Assembly: GCA_030248135.1 (NCBI GenBank)
Contig: JASANC010002242.1
Coordinates: forward strand, 1-64,000
Source of the DNA: Theristus sp. LFF4_11
Lineage: Eukaryota; Nematoda; Chromadorea; Monhysterida; Xyalidae
Reading direction: 5' to 3'
DNA length: 64,000 nt
Shown here: positions 23,944-35,786 of the stretch, piece after piece
How positions within the stretch are numbered: position 1 is the stretch's first letter
Layout of the letters: every line of letters begins with the position of its first letter
Made by a program: the position numbers and the translations under genes
The notes under the pieces: model-generated
What the model was told of the DNA's origin: nothing
The model's input: the letters and a program-made list of their open reading frames with translations, nothing else
The model's database searches: none

Positions 23944-24645
23944 TACGGTTGTTAAACAAAAATCGAATTTTTTTAAAGTAATTAAAAAAACAAAAATGCC
24001 GATTTTTAAAAAAAATCGAAAAATTTTTTCTTTAATATGCTCTGAAAACCTCAAATTTGGCAAAATTTTTCGAAAGTTCAACAAAAATTTTCTTTGATAT
24101 TACCACCTAAAACCGTCAGCAGTCGATTTTGGACCGTTTTACCGACTGATTTTAGGCTTCGACAACATCTGCGATGAAGTTTTTGAGCGTCCCAAAGCTT
24201 GGCCTACCATTTCCGATGCAGATAAGGTGACGATTCGCCTCGCAGAGCGTCCGAGCGCTACGTTACGTATCGTTTGCAAGCGCTACGTTGTCTGGTTGCT
24301 GCTTCGTGTCGTGTCGTCGCGACACCATCAGAAGAATTGATCGAATTTCAAGGCGGTATGCTTGTCTTCACTTTAGCATTAGCTTAGCTGGGGACAATTA
24401 GTGACGTTTTGGAGGTCAAAACACAAGAAGAGGCATGGTGACGGTTTGGAAAAGGGGTAATTGAGGTCACCAAAACAAAATCTGCAAAGTTCCGCCATAC
24501 GGGAGTCATTCGGGAGGCGCTTGCATATCATATGTGGTTCTTCGGTCGGACTCCCTGATTGATTTAGCACAACTTTGATTTTTGAAAAAAAAATTTAAAT
24601 TTTTTTGAACAAAAATGCCGATTTTTGTTTTTTTTAACACCCCTA
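23944..24645. mobile_element. hAT-type MITE, copy A (702 bp)
   Basis: Inverted ends (TACGGTTGTTAAACAAAAAT left; reversed TAGGGGTGTTAAAAAAAACA right) are bounded by a perfect 8-bp target duplication TTTCTCCC (23936-23943 and 24646-24653). Subterminal A/T tracts and an internal block (TTTTTCGAAAGTTCAACAAA) are shared with the element at 52788-53532, defining one family. No coding capacity. Confidence 0.85.
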
Positions 24646-24675
24646 TTTCTCCCTCGCACACATGATTAGGAATTA

Positions 24676-25729
24676 GGGTGGCGGAGAACTGGTACCCGGA
24701 GAACTGGTCACCGGAGAACTGGTACCCTCTCACAAACGCACGCGAAGAACTGGTACCCGGAGAACTGGTCACCGGAGAACTGGTACCCTCTCAGGTTGCG
24801 CGTGTTCTCAAAGTGTTTCACTACCTTTGTCTGTTACTGTTGAAGGTTTTTAGATTAATAAAAACATTTTGTAAACTAACTTTGTTTTATATTAATTGAC
24901 TCATTCCAAATGTACGGGGTGGGCCAAAAAATATACTACTAGGGTGGCTCTATCTCGCGTTTGGTTTAAGGTATGAGGCTGAAATATGGAAACATTGCAG
25001 ATGGAAACATATGGAAACTTCACAATTTTCATTTTTTGGCTTGTTATTTATTCTTAATAAATGTTCACATAATTACGCAGATTTTTTCGAGAAGGTCTAC
25101 ACTTCTTCCTATTGTGTATTGGAATTACCGGTGGTAGTCTGCATCTGATTTTGGCTCAGTTGCTCAATGTGAGAACCACGGATTTCAACGGAAGCACCCA
25201 TCCAATACCGAAAGCGAAAGCTGATTACCACTTTCTGGTGCAGTCAAATTCTGCGTCAATCTTTCACACACCGTCACACCGTCTTACATATTTTCTTGAA
25301 AACTTCATTACCAGTTTGCTTGCAGTGCATCCAATTGTTTCAATATAATGTCTGCAACAGCAATATCTTCAATTCAATAAAAATTAAAAAATGCAAACCT
25401 CAACACTATGAAATTTTCAAAATTTAAGTATTATCTTTTTTTGTGGGGGGGGGGGGGGGGGGGGTAGTTTGAAGTTCGGTAGTTTTTTGACCAACCCTGT
25501 ACTTTAATTATTTATTATTTTTTTCAATTTTAAATATATGAAAAAAACATGGTTAATTAAATTCAGGGTGGAGTGTGAATAAATAACTTTTGGGGGTGGT
25601 ACCAGTTCTCCGGTGACCAGTTCTCCGCACGCGCAAACCAGAGGGTACCAGTTCTCCGCGTGACCAGTTCTCCGGGTGGGTACCAGTTCTCCGGTGACCA
25701 GTTCTCCGGGTACCAGTTCTCCTACTGCC
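24676..25729. mobile_element. TIR element with 15-bp tandem repeats in its ends and 9-bp target duplication
   Basis: Both ends are arrays of a ~15-bp unit (GGAGAACTGGTACCC and GGAGAACTGGTCACC alternating), inverted relative to each other: 24681-24793 and 25598-25722. The flanks carry a perfect 9-bp duplication TAGGAATTA (24667-24675 and 25730-25738). A 9-bp duplication fits Mutator-like elements, but no transposase is present. The centre holds a separate mariner-like element. The apparent ENWYPENWSPENWYP peptide is a reading of the repeat. Confidence 0.75.
24915..25499. mobile_element. Mariner-like MITE nested in 24676-25729
   Basis: Left end CGGGGTGGGCCAAAAAATA and right end (reversed) CAGGGTTGGTCAAAAAACT are inverted and flanked by TA (24913-24914, 25500-25501). 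The terminal motif matches the mariner-like element at 63062. A run of about 20 G lies inside at 25445-25464. A 78-codon frame at 25112-25348 shows no recognisable transposase motif. Confidence 0.65.
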
Positions 25730-25894
25730 TAGGAATTATGTTGGCATTTTTGAAAAAGACAACTCCTAGTCTGCGACTGATCCCGCCTTGATGTACTGCC
25801 TTATTTATTCAGCCATACTGTAGTCGCGTCTGTAGCGCAGGTGTAGGGCTTTCGTCTGCTGGCGCTTCTTTTTTAAAACGCACGCGCACGGGCA

Positions 25895-26095
25895 TCGGCA
25901 TGCTCATGCTCATGATCCACTAGCGCGCCTGCACACGCTCCGGCCTCAATAAAAACTCGTTCAAAACGCAATTGTTCTGACATCTTCCTTCCTAAAAAGG
26001 CTTGGCTTAGGTTAGGATTGGGTTAGGACCACGTTAGGCTTAGGATTAGGCTTTAGGATTAGGATTAGAATTAGGTCGTTTAAACAATGTCCGAC
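25895..26095. repeat. Direct repeat, copy 2 (partner 23665-23865)
   Basis: Second copy of the GCTCATGATCCACTAGCGCG-to-CAATGTCCGA block, with an expanded TTAGG-like run (AGGATTAGGATTAG). The pair flanks the nested insertions and may be an internal duplication of the outer element. Confidence 0.6.
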
Positions 26096-26710
26096 AACGC
26101 GCGTGTTTTACCTGAAGCGGATTTTAGAAAAGAAGGGCAGCCCTTTCGTCTACCGTTCTGTAGGTGGATTCCGGAACCGGCGCGCGACTAAATAAATAAA
26201 TTAAAAAATAAATGTAAAAAAATAACAATAGCACAAGACACGAGTGAAGTTGCGAAACGAGTGAAAAAATGATATGAAAACTACAGTTTATCTCGCTAAT
26301 GTATGCAACTAGCTGATTGGTTGGTCATAGCAACTCTCAGCGCTGATTGGTTAATCATGAGCAGTTCTCAGCGCTGATTGGTTGGTCGTCACGTCATGTT
26401 CGCGTCATGTTGCATATATTTTCCAGATGGACTGTAACAGTCCGAAATTGAAAAAAACCGGAAAAATACGAGAAAAAAATCGGAAAAATACGGAAACGGT
26501 CTTTTTCCCATTTTTTTCAAGGCACCAATTTTGCCCTGGTAAAAAACAGTATTTTTTCCATGCCAACCCCAGGTAAATGTGTCGTGCAACCGTAAAGAAC
26601 GTTGGTTAGTCTAAACTACCGTAGCCCAAAAAAATCCATTTCAATTTCTTTTTATTTTAAAAGTTTAAACAACGCTTTTATTGCAAACATGGTGATTTTA
26701 TTAACTCTCA

Positions 26711-26766
26711 ACTTCCGGGCTTCCGGACTTCCAAACTTCCGGACTTCCGGACTTCCGGACTTCCGG
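26711..26766. repeat. 8-bp minisatellite GGACTTCC
   Basis: About six tandem, slightly varied copies of an 8-base unit (GGACTTCC). No coding role supported. The surrounding 26572-27877 stretch is otherwise unassigned. Confidence 0.8.
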
Positions 26767-27877
26767 CTACGCAACTACGCAAGTTGATTTTTTCATTGAT
26801 GAAACGCAGAAGAAAATGGTTGGTCAGCCGGGTGGTCGCTGCTGGTGACACCGTGACCCAACCGAAAGTTCTAAAAACCGGAAACAACGATCATTTGTAC
26901 AATAAATACGCATTATTTGGAAGGACAGATGCGTGCGCGCGTGTTGCTTGTTGTTTGTTTTGCATTGGCTGATTTTCAAGAAAGTTGCTGCGAACCAGGG
27001 AAGCTATAAACCATATGCACAATATAATACACCAGGAAAGAAGGCGAAACTGCCACTCTCTGCCCACGCACACTTCTGTTGTCCCCTCCCTGCCCAAACA
27101 ATTGTGTGCCGCTGACCCCGTTTCATTGTGCGGCAAGAAAAAGTTTGCGCTCATAAATTGCACACGCTGTAAAACTTTGCTGTTCACGCGGTCACTTTAC
27201 ACATAATGCGCTGTCTTATGTTCCCATATTTTCCCGTGGTGTGTCGGTTTATTCTTCAGCTTTCTTCGAACCATTCACATAAGCCCACAATTGAAAACCA
27301 ACCCAACCCGCTGCAACCATCTTTGGGTTCAAAACCAGTGAACTTTATTGCAAACGGCCTCACCTGAAAAAGGTGAGGTACTGAGGTGACTGATTTTCGC
27401 GCCATCCGCGTAGTTTAATCACAAACGAAACTTTTTCATAAGTCCCACGCAGAAAAGTGAAGCGCGCACAGCTTTCAAGAACGAAATGACTGATTTGTTT
27501 TTGACAAAACAATTGCAGTTTGCCGCTTTTTGTGCGACCGATTAGCCGAGCTGCATACGCTCACAAAATTTTAGCGTCAAATTTCTGGTGAAATGCTTGA
27601 TTGGTTTCTCTGTGACATATCCGGTGCGCTGTTTTTAAGACGATCACTTTTGGTTGACAAAGAACGCAAACAATCATCTCTGCCGCAGCTGGAGGAATTC
27701 GCATCACAAGAGATCACAAACGGACTTTCTGTGCGTCTGGTGCCTGGTCCATCGGCGGTGTGGTCGACTGCGAAAATTAGATGCGAAATTTTAGAGCTTT
27801 TCTCAAAATTGCCAAAACTTCTGTATTTCATTTTTCACTGTGAAATACCTTGAAATCGTTTCTGGCCAGCAACGATA

Positions 27878-30800
27878 ATGAGTGATCGCCTGATCAGGGA
27901 GCGTGTAAGTTAGAGAATGATGCCCATGTTGCTTTGTTCAAGTGCTGCAGAAAATGAGCAAAGTGCAAACTGAACAGTTGATATAAAAAACATTTTTCTC
28001 AGATGTCTGAAATGGATGTAGACGACGCACCAAGTCTGATGTCTCACCTAGCGCGCACCGCATCGCCGCGACCGGGGGAAGCAGGTCAGTTGAACGCCAT
28101 GACAACATCTGCACACTGCTGCAACTTTTAAAGTGGACGGACAGTACACATCTTACACTGTATTTGTGAACTTGCATATGATCATCTTTGAAAATTATGC
28201 ATTTTCTAAAAAAAAACACCCAGGTTCGCAACTGATCGGTAGCACGCGCTCACCGCGGCCAAGCCGAAGTCCACGCTTGCCGACAGAAGGACAACAACAA
28301 CAGCAAGCAGCTCAAGTTGCGAATTCAAATGGTGCTGGAGTTGAGTTTTCACCGTGGCCAATCCCAAGCAACATGGGCAGCATGCCGAACCCGATCGGCA
28401 CTGAGGTGCACATGTCGCCCGGATACGGTAAGTAAGAAGAATCGGATCTAAGTAGACAATTATTTATAAATGGCTCAAGTGTTTCAGCCAGCGGGGGACC
28501 TGATTTTCAGGGAAGAATGTGTGTGATATGACACCTTCAGAAAATCATGTGACCATCCATTTCAAATTCAACGAGTTCGGGTAGCATCATTATGTTTCAG
28601 CGCATTTCAGGTTCTGACACAATGGGTAGTCCAGTGCTGCAGCGCCACCGGTTCGGCTTCACACATTCGCCAGTGCCTGCGACCAACAATCTCGGCACAG
28701 CCCCGCAAAGCCTGAGCGGCTCACAAGTGGCAATCTCGCTCGGCTTCAACCTCGAAAACGAACTTAAACAGAAGATCCAAGCGCTTGAGGACACCGTGGC
28801 AGAGTACGAACGTCAAAAGACGAATGTTATGGGCACGTTCGCTGAGTACAGAGAACGAGTGACTGAGCGCGAACGCAAATTGGAGGCCGACTACTCGGCA
28901 AAGATCATTTCGCTCAGCGAGGATGTCTTGGCGGCAAAGAAGGACTTTGAACAACGAATGAAACAATTCGCAACGTTGCAGGTCTGTTGGGGAACTTTCA
29001 GTAACTCAGTGAACCAGTCAACACCGATAATATTTTCAGGAACAGTTCCAGTCCGAGAAGGAGCAAGCCCTTGAAAAACTTCGAAAAGAACATGAGAAGG
29101 AGATGAGCTTAATGGCACAACGATGTTCGGAAACGCAGCTGCTGAATTTGGAACAGAAGTTTGTTTTTTGTTGGCATTAGCCATTGAACTAAATGTGTTG
29201 TTGGAGATTTTCAAAACAAAATTCTGAGACGCAACTTTCAGATACGTGATGGAAATTCAACGGCTTGAAGAGGAACGCAAAGCGTTGCGCCTTGAGAAGG
29301 AACGTGTTGGTGATACATTCGAGGCAAAGCTGCGACGTGCGCAAACGCTCTACGAAACTGAGCTGAACGCTGCAAAGGCGCTGTACACTAAAGAGCTGGA
29401 AGCGTTGAAAGAACATGAACGAGCTCTAAAGGAAGAACTAAAAGCAAGGTTGGGATGAAATTAACAAGTCAAAGGAGTCAAGTTTGATTTCTGTTCACCT
29501 GTTTTGAGATTCCAACTGGACCTTGAACTGATCTGTGTTTGTTTGTCAGACAAGAAGACTATCGCGACCGTCTGGAAGAACTGCAACAAGGATTTGCACG
29601 CAGCAAAGAGGAACTGGCAAAATGCAAACTTGAGGTTGCCGCACTCGAAGCGAGGCTGAACGAGAAACAAGCACAAGTGGAAGCAATCAGTGCTGAGGTG
29701 AAGAAACACATTAATTCGGTTGTGTCTGAAAATTTCAAAGTTTTGGCAAATCAAATCTTTCCAGTTGAAAGAAGTACGCAACGAAAACGACGAAAACTTG
29801 CGGAAATTACGCAGCGTATCCGAAGAGTTGGTCGAGACCAAGCATAAAAAACACGAACACGAAGAACAGCTAATCAGGAAAATGAGTGAGTCGTTTATCT
29901 AAACTGCTTCAGCGAAGATAAAAACTCAGACGAACGAATCCGCCCGAATGTTCTATTCAGACATGCTGGGTGCGCTTGAAATGTCAAAGACAAAACTCGA
30001 ACTGGTCATCAAAGACCTTCAAGCGGAGGTCAAATCGTTGAAGAACAAAGTGTGCTTTCTTGAAAACGAACGATTGAATCTGGAAAGCCAGTGCGACTCG
30101 CAATCAAACTTGCATCTTTCACAAGTGCAAGCGCTTGAAGCGGTGAGCTCGCAAAACCTACAGTTCTAGATTGTGGTCAATAGTTTTGATCAAGAACTAG
30201 ATGTTTCGTCAATTTAGGTTTTGGATACCGTGACGCAAGAAAAAGAAGCCACTAGAGAAGCATGCGAACGTCGGCTGGAACAAGTGAGTTTTTGTTTTAA
30301 AATTCATTCCTGATATTACAGTTTAAGAAATGTACAGTAGTTATCGATGAAAGATTAAAGCATGTGCAGCAAGTTGCAGACAAACTTGGAAAAATCGTCC
30401 TCTTATTTCTGTGGGTTGAAAAACTCATGTTAATCCAAAATTCTTTCGTTACAAATCAGACAATTTTTTTGTTTCTTCATACTAAGACCACTGGAACTGG
30501 TTCGTAGACAGACATTGGCAAACTAAATTCCGATCGTTTGATCAAAATAACACTTTTTACAGGAGCGTACAGCCGCCGACGAGCGTGAGTTCACCTTGCG
30601 TCGTGAGCTTGGACGGAAGTTGGACGAAGTGGAACAATCGTTCGGAGAATTGAAAGAACATTTTGACGAAAAAGTGGCAGCGGAGCGCGAAGCAATTCGA
30701 GAGGTAATTCTCAAAGAAAAATCAAAGCAAGTATGAAAACTCACAAATAATACTGTTCACATCTTTAAGAAACTGGCGAGCGAATACGATTCTGAAGTTC

Positions 30801-33800
30801 AAACTCTAAAAAGCGAGAATGAACAACTGGAGGAGGAGATCCAGTCGTTGCGCACAAAGTTGCACTCGGTGCTGCAGAACAGTATCCAAGCTGCAGGCCA
30901 AGGCAGTGGCAGTTCACAGCATGACGCCGTCCAAGGGGCTGTACAGGCGTTGCAGGCATCCGCTGCAGGACACGGCGGCGAACAAGTGAACAAACTCAGG
31001 CGAGAGGTGAGTCGCAGCCAGAAATTCTTGCTTTTGAATTCACTGGATGGAAAAGTCAATTTGCTAAATTGAGTTCTAAAAAACTTGTGTGCAAAATTTC
31101 GATTTTGATGACATCAACTGAAATAGGTTCACGTTGCATTTCAGCTTGAGAACAAGAACAAAGCGCTGCACAGCACGAGTCAGCACGTGAACGAACTGAT
31201 TGGCAAGGCCGGGTCGCTGCGAAGGCAATTGGATGATGCGCAGAAGGAGCTCAGTCGACGACAGAACATCATTGCTGAACTGACGCAACGGGTGACGAGT
31301 GACGCTGACAGCAATGGCGTACAAACCCACGAACTCACGCAGCACCAGTCGTCCGAGTCTGCCATGAAACTGGCTGAGAGTGAAACGAAATTGGACGAGC
31401 TCCGAAAGCAGCTCGCAGACTCGCAGGCGAAGCACCACGAACAACAGTCGCGCATTGCGGAGCTTCTCGCCGAGAAAGAAACTCTAGAGGCACAACTAAC
31501 GGAAAAAGAAACGGTTTCTCCAGAGCAAAAAGATGGCGATGATGAGGGAGATGACAAAATGGCGGACAAAGTTGCTGAGCTTGTGAAAGAACGCGACCGG
31601 TTGATTGTTGAGCTGCAGCAACGTGAAACGACGCTGCGCAGTCAGTGTTTACTCAACTATGCATTCATAATTTTGTTTTTCTCAGACTTATTGCATTCAT
31701 GTGTCTGGTGTCTGATTCCGTTCATGTTTCAGAAGAAATAGAGCGTGAACTGCAGACGAAATTCAACGAGGCAGCTGCTGAGAGCCACGTGGCCGAAGTG
31801 CAGACATACGAAAAGCAACTGCAGATGCAGAAAGAAGAAGCCGATGCAAAGGTCAGCAGTGGTTTGCTAAGTAAATTCAGTCAACTGATTCACAATGGTT
31901 CTTTAGCTGGCTGAAAAATGTGCACAAATCGAGCAGCTAGAAAACGCGGTTCAACAGAACCGTAACGAGACTCAAGCAATGCGCGAAGAATTCCAACGGG
32001 TCGCCAAAGAATTGGACGAAGCAAAACAAGAGGCTGACCACAAACATGCCGAACTGAAGATATTCAGTGAAAAAACCGATGAATATGTCAAGTTAGTTTC
32101 ATCATTGCTGGAGGAGTTGTTTTTAATTCTAAATTTGTCTTTTGATTTGAGCACATATTTTCAGAAAACGCGAAAAGCACCTGGCACACGCAACCGAGCA
32201 AACAGTTGCAAATCTAAAAGCAGAGCATGCGCGAGCGATCGCTGTGCTCCGTGAACGCGAGGCAAAGCTGCTGTCTGCTGTTGAACTCATGAAAATGAGC
32301 TACAAGTGAGCTGTGCTGATTCAACACAGACGCTTCCAACTACTATTGAAAACATTACCCACTCCACCGTTGAATGCTGCTTTGTATTGGTCAGAGATGC
32401 GACTGGCGAAGAGTTAATAATTCGAGAAGCCGAGTGCTCGGACGACGACGCCAACAAAGACGCTGTGTCAACTGCGTCAGCGCCGGCTGAAATGGATGGA
32501 ACTGACACTGAATCAGCAACTACCACGGCCGAGAAAAATGAACACGAACCGGGCGAGCAAGAAGGCGACGCCGCAACAGAAACAACGAAAACTGAAGAAC
32601 ATGAAGCGGAAACTGCGAACTTGGACAACGGACAAGCTGGAAAGATCGTTGAAGGGGATTCTGTTGTGGCCACAACAGATGAAACACAAGAAATGACAGT
32701 TGATGTGGACGATTCAGAATTAGTGGAGATCAAAACGCTCGCACAACTCGTCTCGGCAAAAGATGACGAAATACGGCTGTTGAAGGTGCGTTGCATTCGC
32801 AATCATTATTTCACAATCAACAGTCTGAATTTATTGTTGATTTCCTTTTCGACATTAGGAGCAGTTGAAACAACTCGAGCAAGAAACAAAACAGAAAGAA
32901 CAGCAACTGCGGATCGAAACCGAATCAGAGACGGCCAGTGAAACGAGCAAAACTGAGTCAGCGCTTGATGGTGGCGAAGCAAAGCCACACCACCAGAAGC
33001 ACACACAGCAGTCGCAACAACGCCGGGTGGGCAGCAGTCTGTGTTTTCACGCTTAACATGTGCTTTCTCTGATGCTTCTATCACACTGACTGCTGCGCTG
33101 TTGCAAGCAATTCTCTCAACCACATGATGACCGAATGAATAAAGAGCATCCATAAAATGACTGCAGAACAGCACCGGCGGCGACAACACCAACACGCGCA
33201 TTTGTCGGCGGGCAGCGAGCTACGCTCTGGTTGACAAGTGGCACTCGTTGGTCGACCAGTTGACGATGGACAGCGGCCGCAAACAGCACCAGTCGACGTC
33301 GGCACAGAAAGCCACTGGCAAGTCACGCGCCGTCAACAGTCGCACTGGCGATCACTCGCCAACGCCGCGCTCGGAAGCCGCCAGCGACACGACCGACGCC
33401 ACCCGCTGGACGGCGTCTGCCGCGTACGTTCACTGACGTGGCGTCATGCTTTGTTGCTGCTGCGACACAATGCGCTTGCACGCATAGAATAGAAATTCGT
33501 CTCATGCTTGACGCGCCAATTCAAACTCAGAAACTCTGTTGTGGGTATCTCGGGAACTGCGGTCACTTGAATTTGCGCGTCGAGCGTGACAGTGATTTCC
33601 TGTTTATGGGTGCAGTCGCAGAAGCAGAAAGAACCAATGAATCTTTGCAAACGTCAACGACAACGAGCGGCGTTTTCACAGCGCGGGCACCGTGCGCAAA
33701 GCGCAGTCGGACTGCGGCGCAGGCACGTCGGGCGCCCGCGAGTCGCGCTCACCGAGCCGCCAGTCTGACTCGGCCGCCGCACGCAGCACGCGCAAGCCGA

Positions 33801-33835
33801 TGCCCATCGAGAAACGGCCCGCGTGGCGCTTCTGA
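27878..33835 (+). CDS. FAM184: FAM184-like long coiled-coil protein
   Basis: Twenty exons sum to 3864 nt (~1287 aa): 27878-27904, 28003-28084, 28224-28427, 28611-28981, 29040-29158, 29242-29448, 29550-29697, 29765-29885, 29913-30142, 30218-30283, 30563-30703, 30770-31006, 31145-31640, 31733-31851, 31907-32091, 32165-32305, 32395-32785, 32859-33026, 33167-33423, 33682-33835. The first ~110 residues are Pro/Ser/Gln-rich, then almost continuous heptad coiled coil (for example LENELKQKIQALEDTVAEYE) to residue ~1100, interrupted by an acidic Glu/Thr/Asp-rich insert in exon 17. The order of blocks parallels vertebrate FAM184A, including KIQALEDTV, TLQEQFQSEKEQALEKL, KLRRAQTLYETEL and the C-terminal LVSAKDDEIRLL. 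The family's biochemical role is not established. The tail is Arg/Ser-rich, ending RPAWRF. The first 9-codon exon is the least certain: ATG 28003 follows a splice site and could be the true start. Confidence 0.7.
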
Positions 33836-35786
33836 GCAGCGCTCTTCTTCTTCATTGACTTCCTATTCGATTCTTGTAAATACATTTTCATAGTCATCCG
33901 CCACCGTGCCAGCACACAAAATCGCTGTCATTTGCGGCAGGCACCACTGCTGCAAACATGCACTCTTTTGCGCACCATCTGTATTTTAAGATACATTCTA
34001 CGTACATAGTTTGTTCTATTTTCAGTTCATTGCAGTTGTGCATTCGTGATCATAGTTGATTCTCAAATGGTACTATTTCTGATTGTTGAAAGGTCCATTA
34101 AAAGTACGAAAGTCTTCAAACTCGTTTTGTAAAACCAGCAGTGCCAACATTCTTTTAATTTTGTTTTTTTATTTTGTTCTCAAAACCGACAAAAATGACA
34201 CCTCCACATTTCAGTATCTTTTTATATGAATGCGGCTTGTTCCAATGTTTGAAACGAGCTCCTAAAACACGTGAAATGATACCCAACCAAGAAACTACAC
34301 AAAAACAATACTCAAAACGTACACCGCAAAATAAATAGAATAGTGCCCGAAACGCTGTGTGGTGATTCTAGAATATAAAGAATCTTGGTCACCGATGTGA
34401 TGAGAGCGTATTCCTGGATTTAAAAAAAGTTGTGCCAAAGTGGACATATAACTCGATATGGTAATTCATTGTTTTGTAGATTTTGTTGCTACACGACTCA
34501 GTAAAAATTGCAAGCTTCTAACTGCATTTATAGGTAAAAAATTGAAAACAGGTTCACCTGTTTCACTAACAACTAAGGAATTATTTTGACAGCTAGAAAC
34601 TGATGAATGCTTTACGGCGTCACTTTTAGAACCAATATTAGAATAGATGCTTTTACTTACAATCATGTTGGTGAATAACAAAATGAAGGGTACTACTATA
34701 GGGTTCCATCATTGCCGAAACGAGCAAATAGCAAAAGTGCAAGTATGACAAATGCGACTAGAAAAAAATCTTTTTTGACACAACACGATGAAGTAAAAAT
34801 CCCATTTTTTGTTGAATTACTGTTGCATAACAATAAGAGCTTACGATAAAATTTGGAATTTAAGAAACAGTAACTCCAATGGTTCATATCACAAGGTGGG
34901 TGAACTGAAATCGAAATGAAACAGTTTTTTCAGAAGTCTATTTCAGAACAGTAAGAATAAGATAAACCAAATAGAGCCATGATTTTATGAACACAGTGTT
35001 AAGAATTGAAACAAAAGTGGTGTTGAAAGTTCACATTGTTTTCAATGCAATCAAAACAACACAATTTCCCCAAGGGTTTGCAAAAAAATCATTTTGAGCA
35101 TCGAAGAAAACCATCGAAAATATTACAGGAGAACTTCGGGAGCATAAATCATGAAATAAAAATCCAGTTCACTCCACGGCACGGACCATCCAGTCAAGGT
35201 GCGTCCATGATCGATTTCTTTTATTCCGATCTCGAAACAAGCAGAGAGCCACGCAAAGGCAGTCAGTAACAGACGTGGATGTGAGTGGGATGTGCAGCGA
35301 AGTGAACTTAACGGTTGATTTCCCATGTTTGTGCACAATGTACAGTACCGCATTGTAGTCAACAATACAAGAAGTTCAGACATAAAACACACCAGTACCA
35401 GAGTGCACATTTTCAAATTGTACCCCTTATCGGCCACATTAAAAGCAGAGTCCGCATAAATTAAGAATGCAGGTAGGTTGATGATAGCCCCAAATAATGA
35501 GTAGTGAGAAAAAACCTATTGCATGTATTCGAACAGTCACTCCGAGTGAATACGTCACACCAATCGAAAAAAAATAACGACAATATACCATTTCAAGAGA
35601 TGGAAGGTACAGAACGGCATGAATAATAATAGTATTAATAATAACCGGTTTAAAGCATACACGTGGAAAAGTAATCATAAGAAAAAAACGATACACAATG
35701 CGAAAAACGAACGTTGGTGAAAAACGAGCGGAACGGAGCACATGACAGCAGTTGCGTTACAGATGCACCGTGTGCGAGTGAGCGGC
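33836..35786. other. Intergenic region between convergent FAM184 and MOB2 genes
   Basis: AT-rich sequence with no supportable gene. A canonical AATAAA at 34330-34335 could serve the FAM184-like transcript (~495 bases past its stop). Short frames here (34466-34887, 35123-35741) are not coding by any signal I can see. Confidence 0.5.

Larger units (their letters stand above)
22964..26571. mobile_element. hAT-like element carrying nested insertions
   Basis: The left end TAGGGTTGGCAAAATACCG and the right end (reversed TGGGGTTGGCATGGAAAAAA) are similar inverted termini of hAT type. The flanking 8-mers are GGTAACTG (22956-22963) and GGTAAATG (26572-26579), a target duplication with one mismatch. 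Inside are the hAT MITE 23944-24645, the 9-bp-TSD element 24676-25729 and a pair of ~200-bp direct repeats. No transposase frame survives. The alternative is two unrelated ends with a chance duplication. Confidence 0.5.

Noticed and set aside
24678..24899. Frame encoding ENWYPENWSPENWYP-like peptide
   Set aside because: It is a reading of the 15-bp tandem repeats in a transposon end.
25112..25348. 78-codon frame as a transposase
   Set aside because: No helix-turn-helix or DDE motif; it sits within a short non-autonomous element.
23665..26095. Pair of ~200-bp direct repeats as LTRs
   Set aside because: No TG...CA ends, primer-binding site, polypurine tract or gag/pol frame; the material between them is nested DNA transposons.
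27593..27853. 86-codon frame just upstream of FAM184
   Set aside because: Not in phase with the FAM184 exons through any visible splice pair and not recognisable; possibly 5' UTR.
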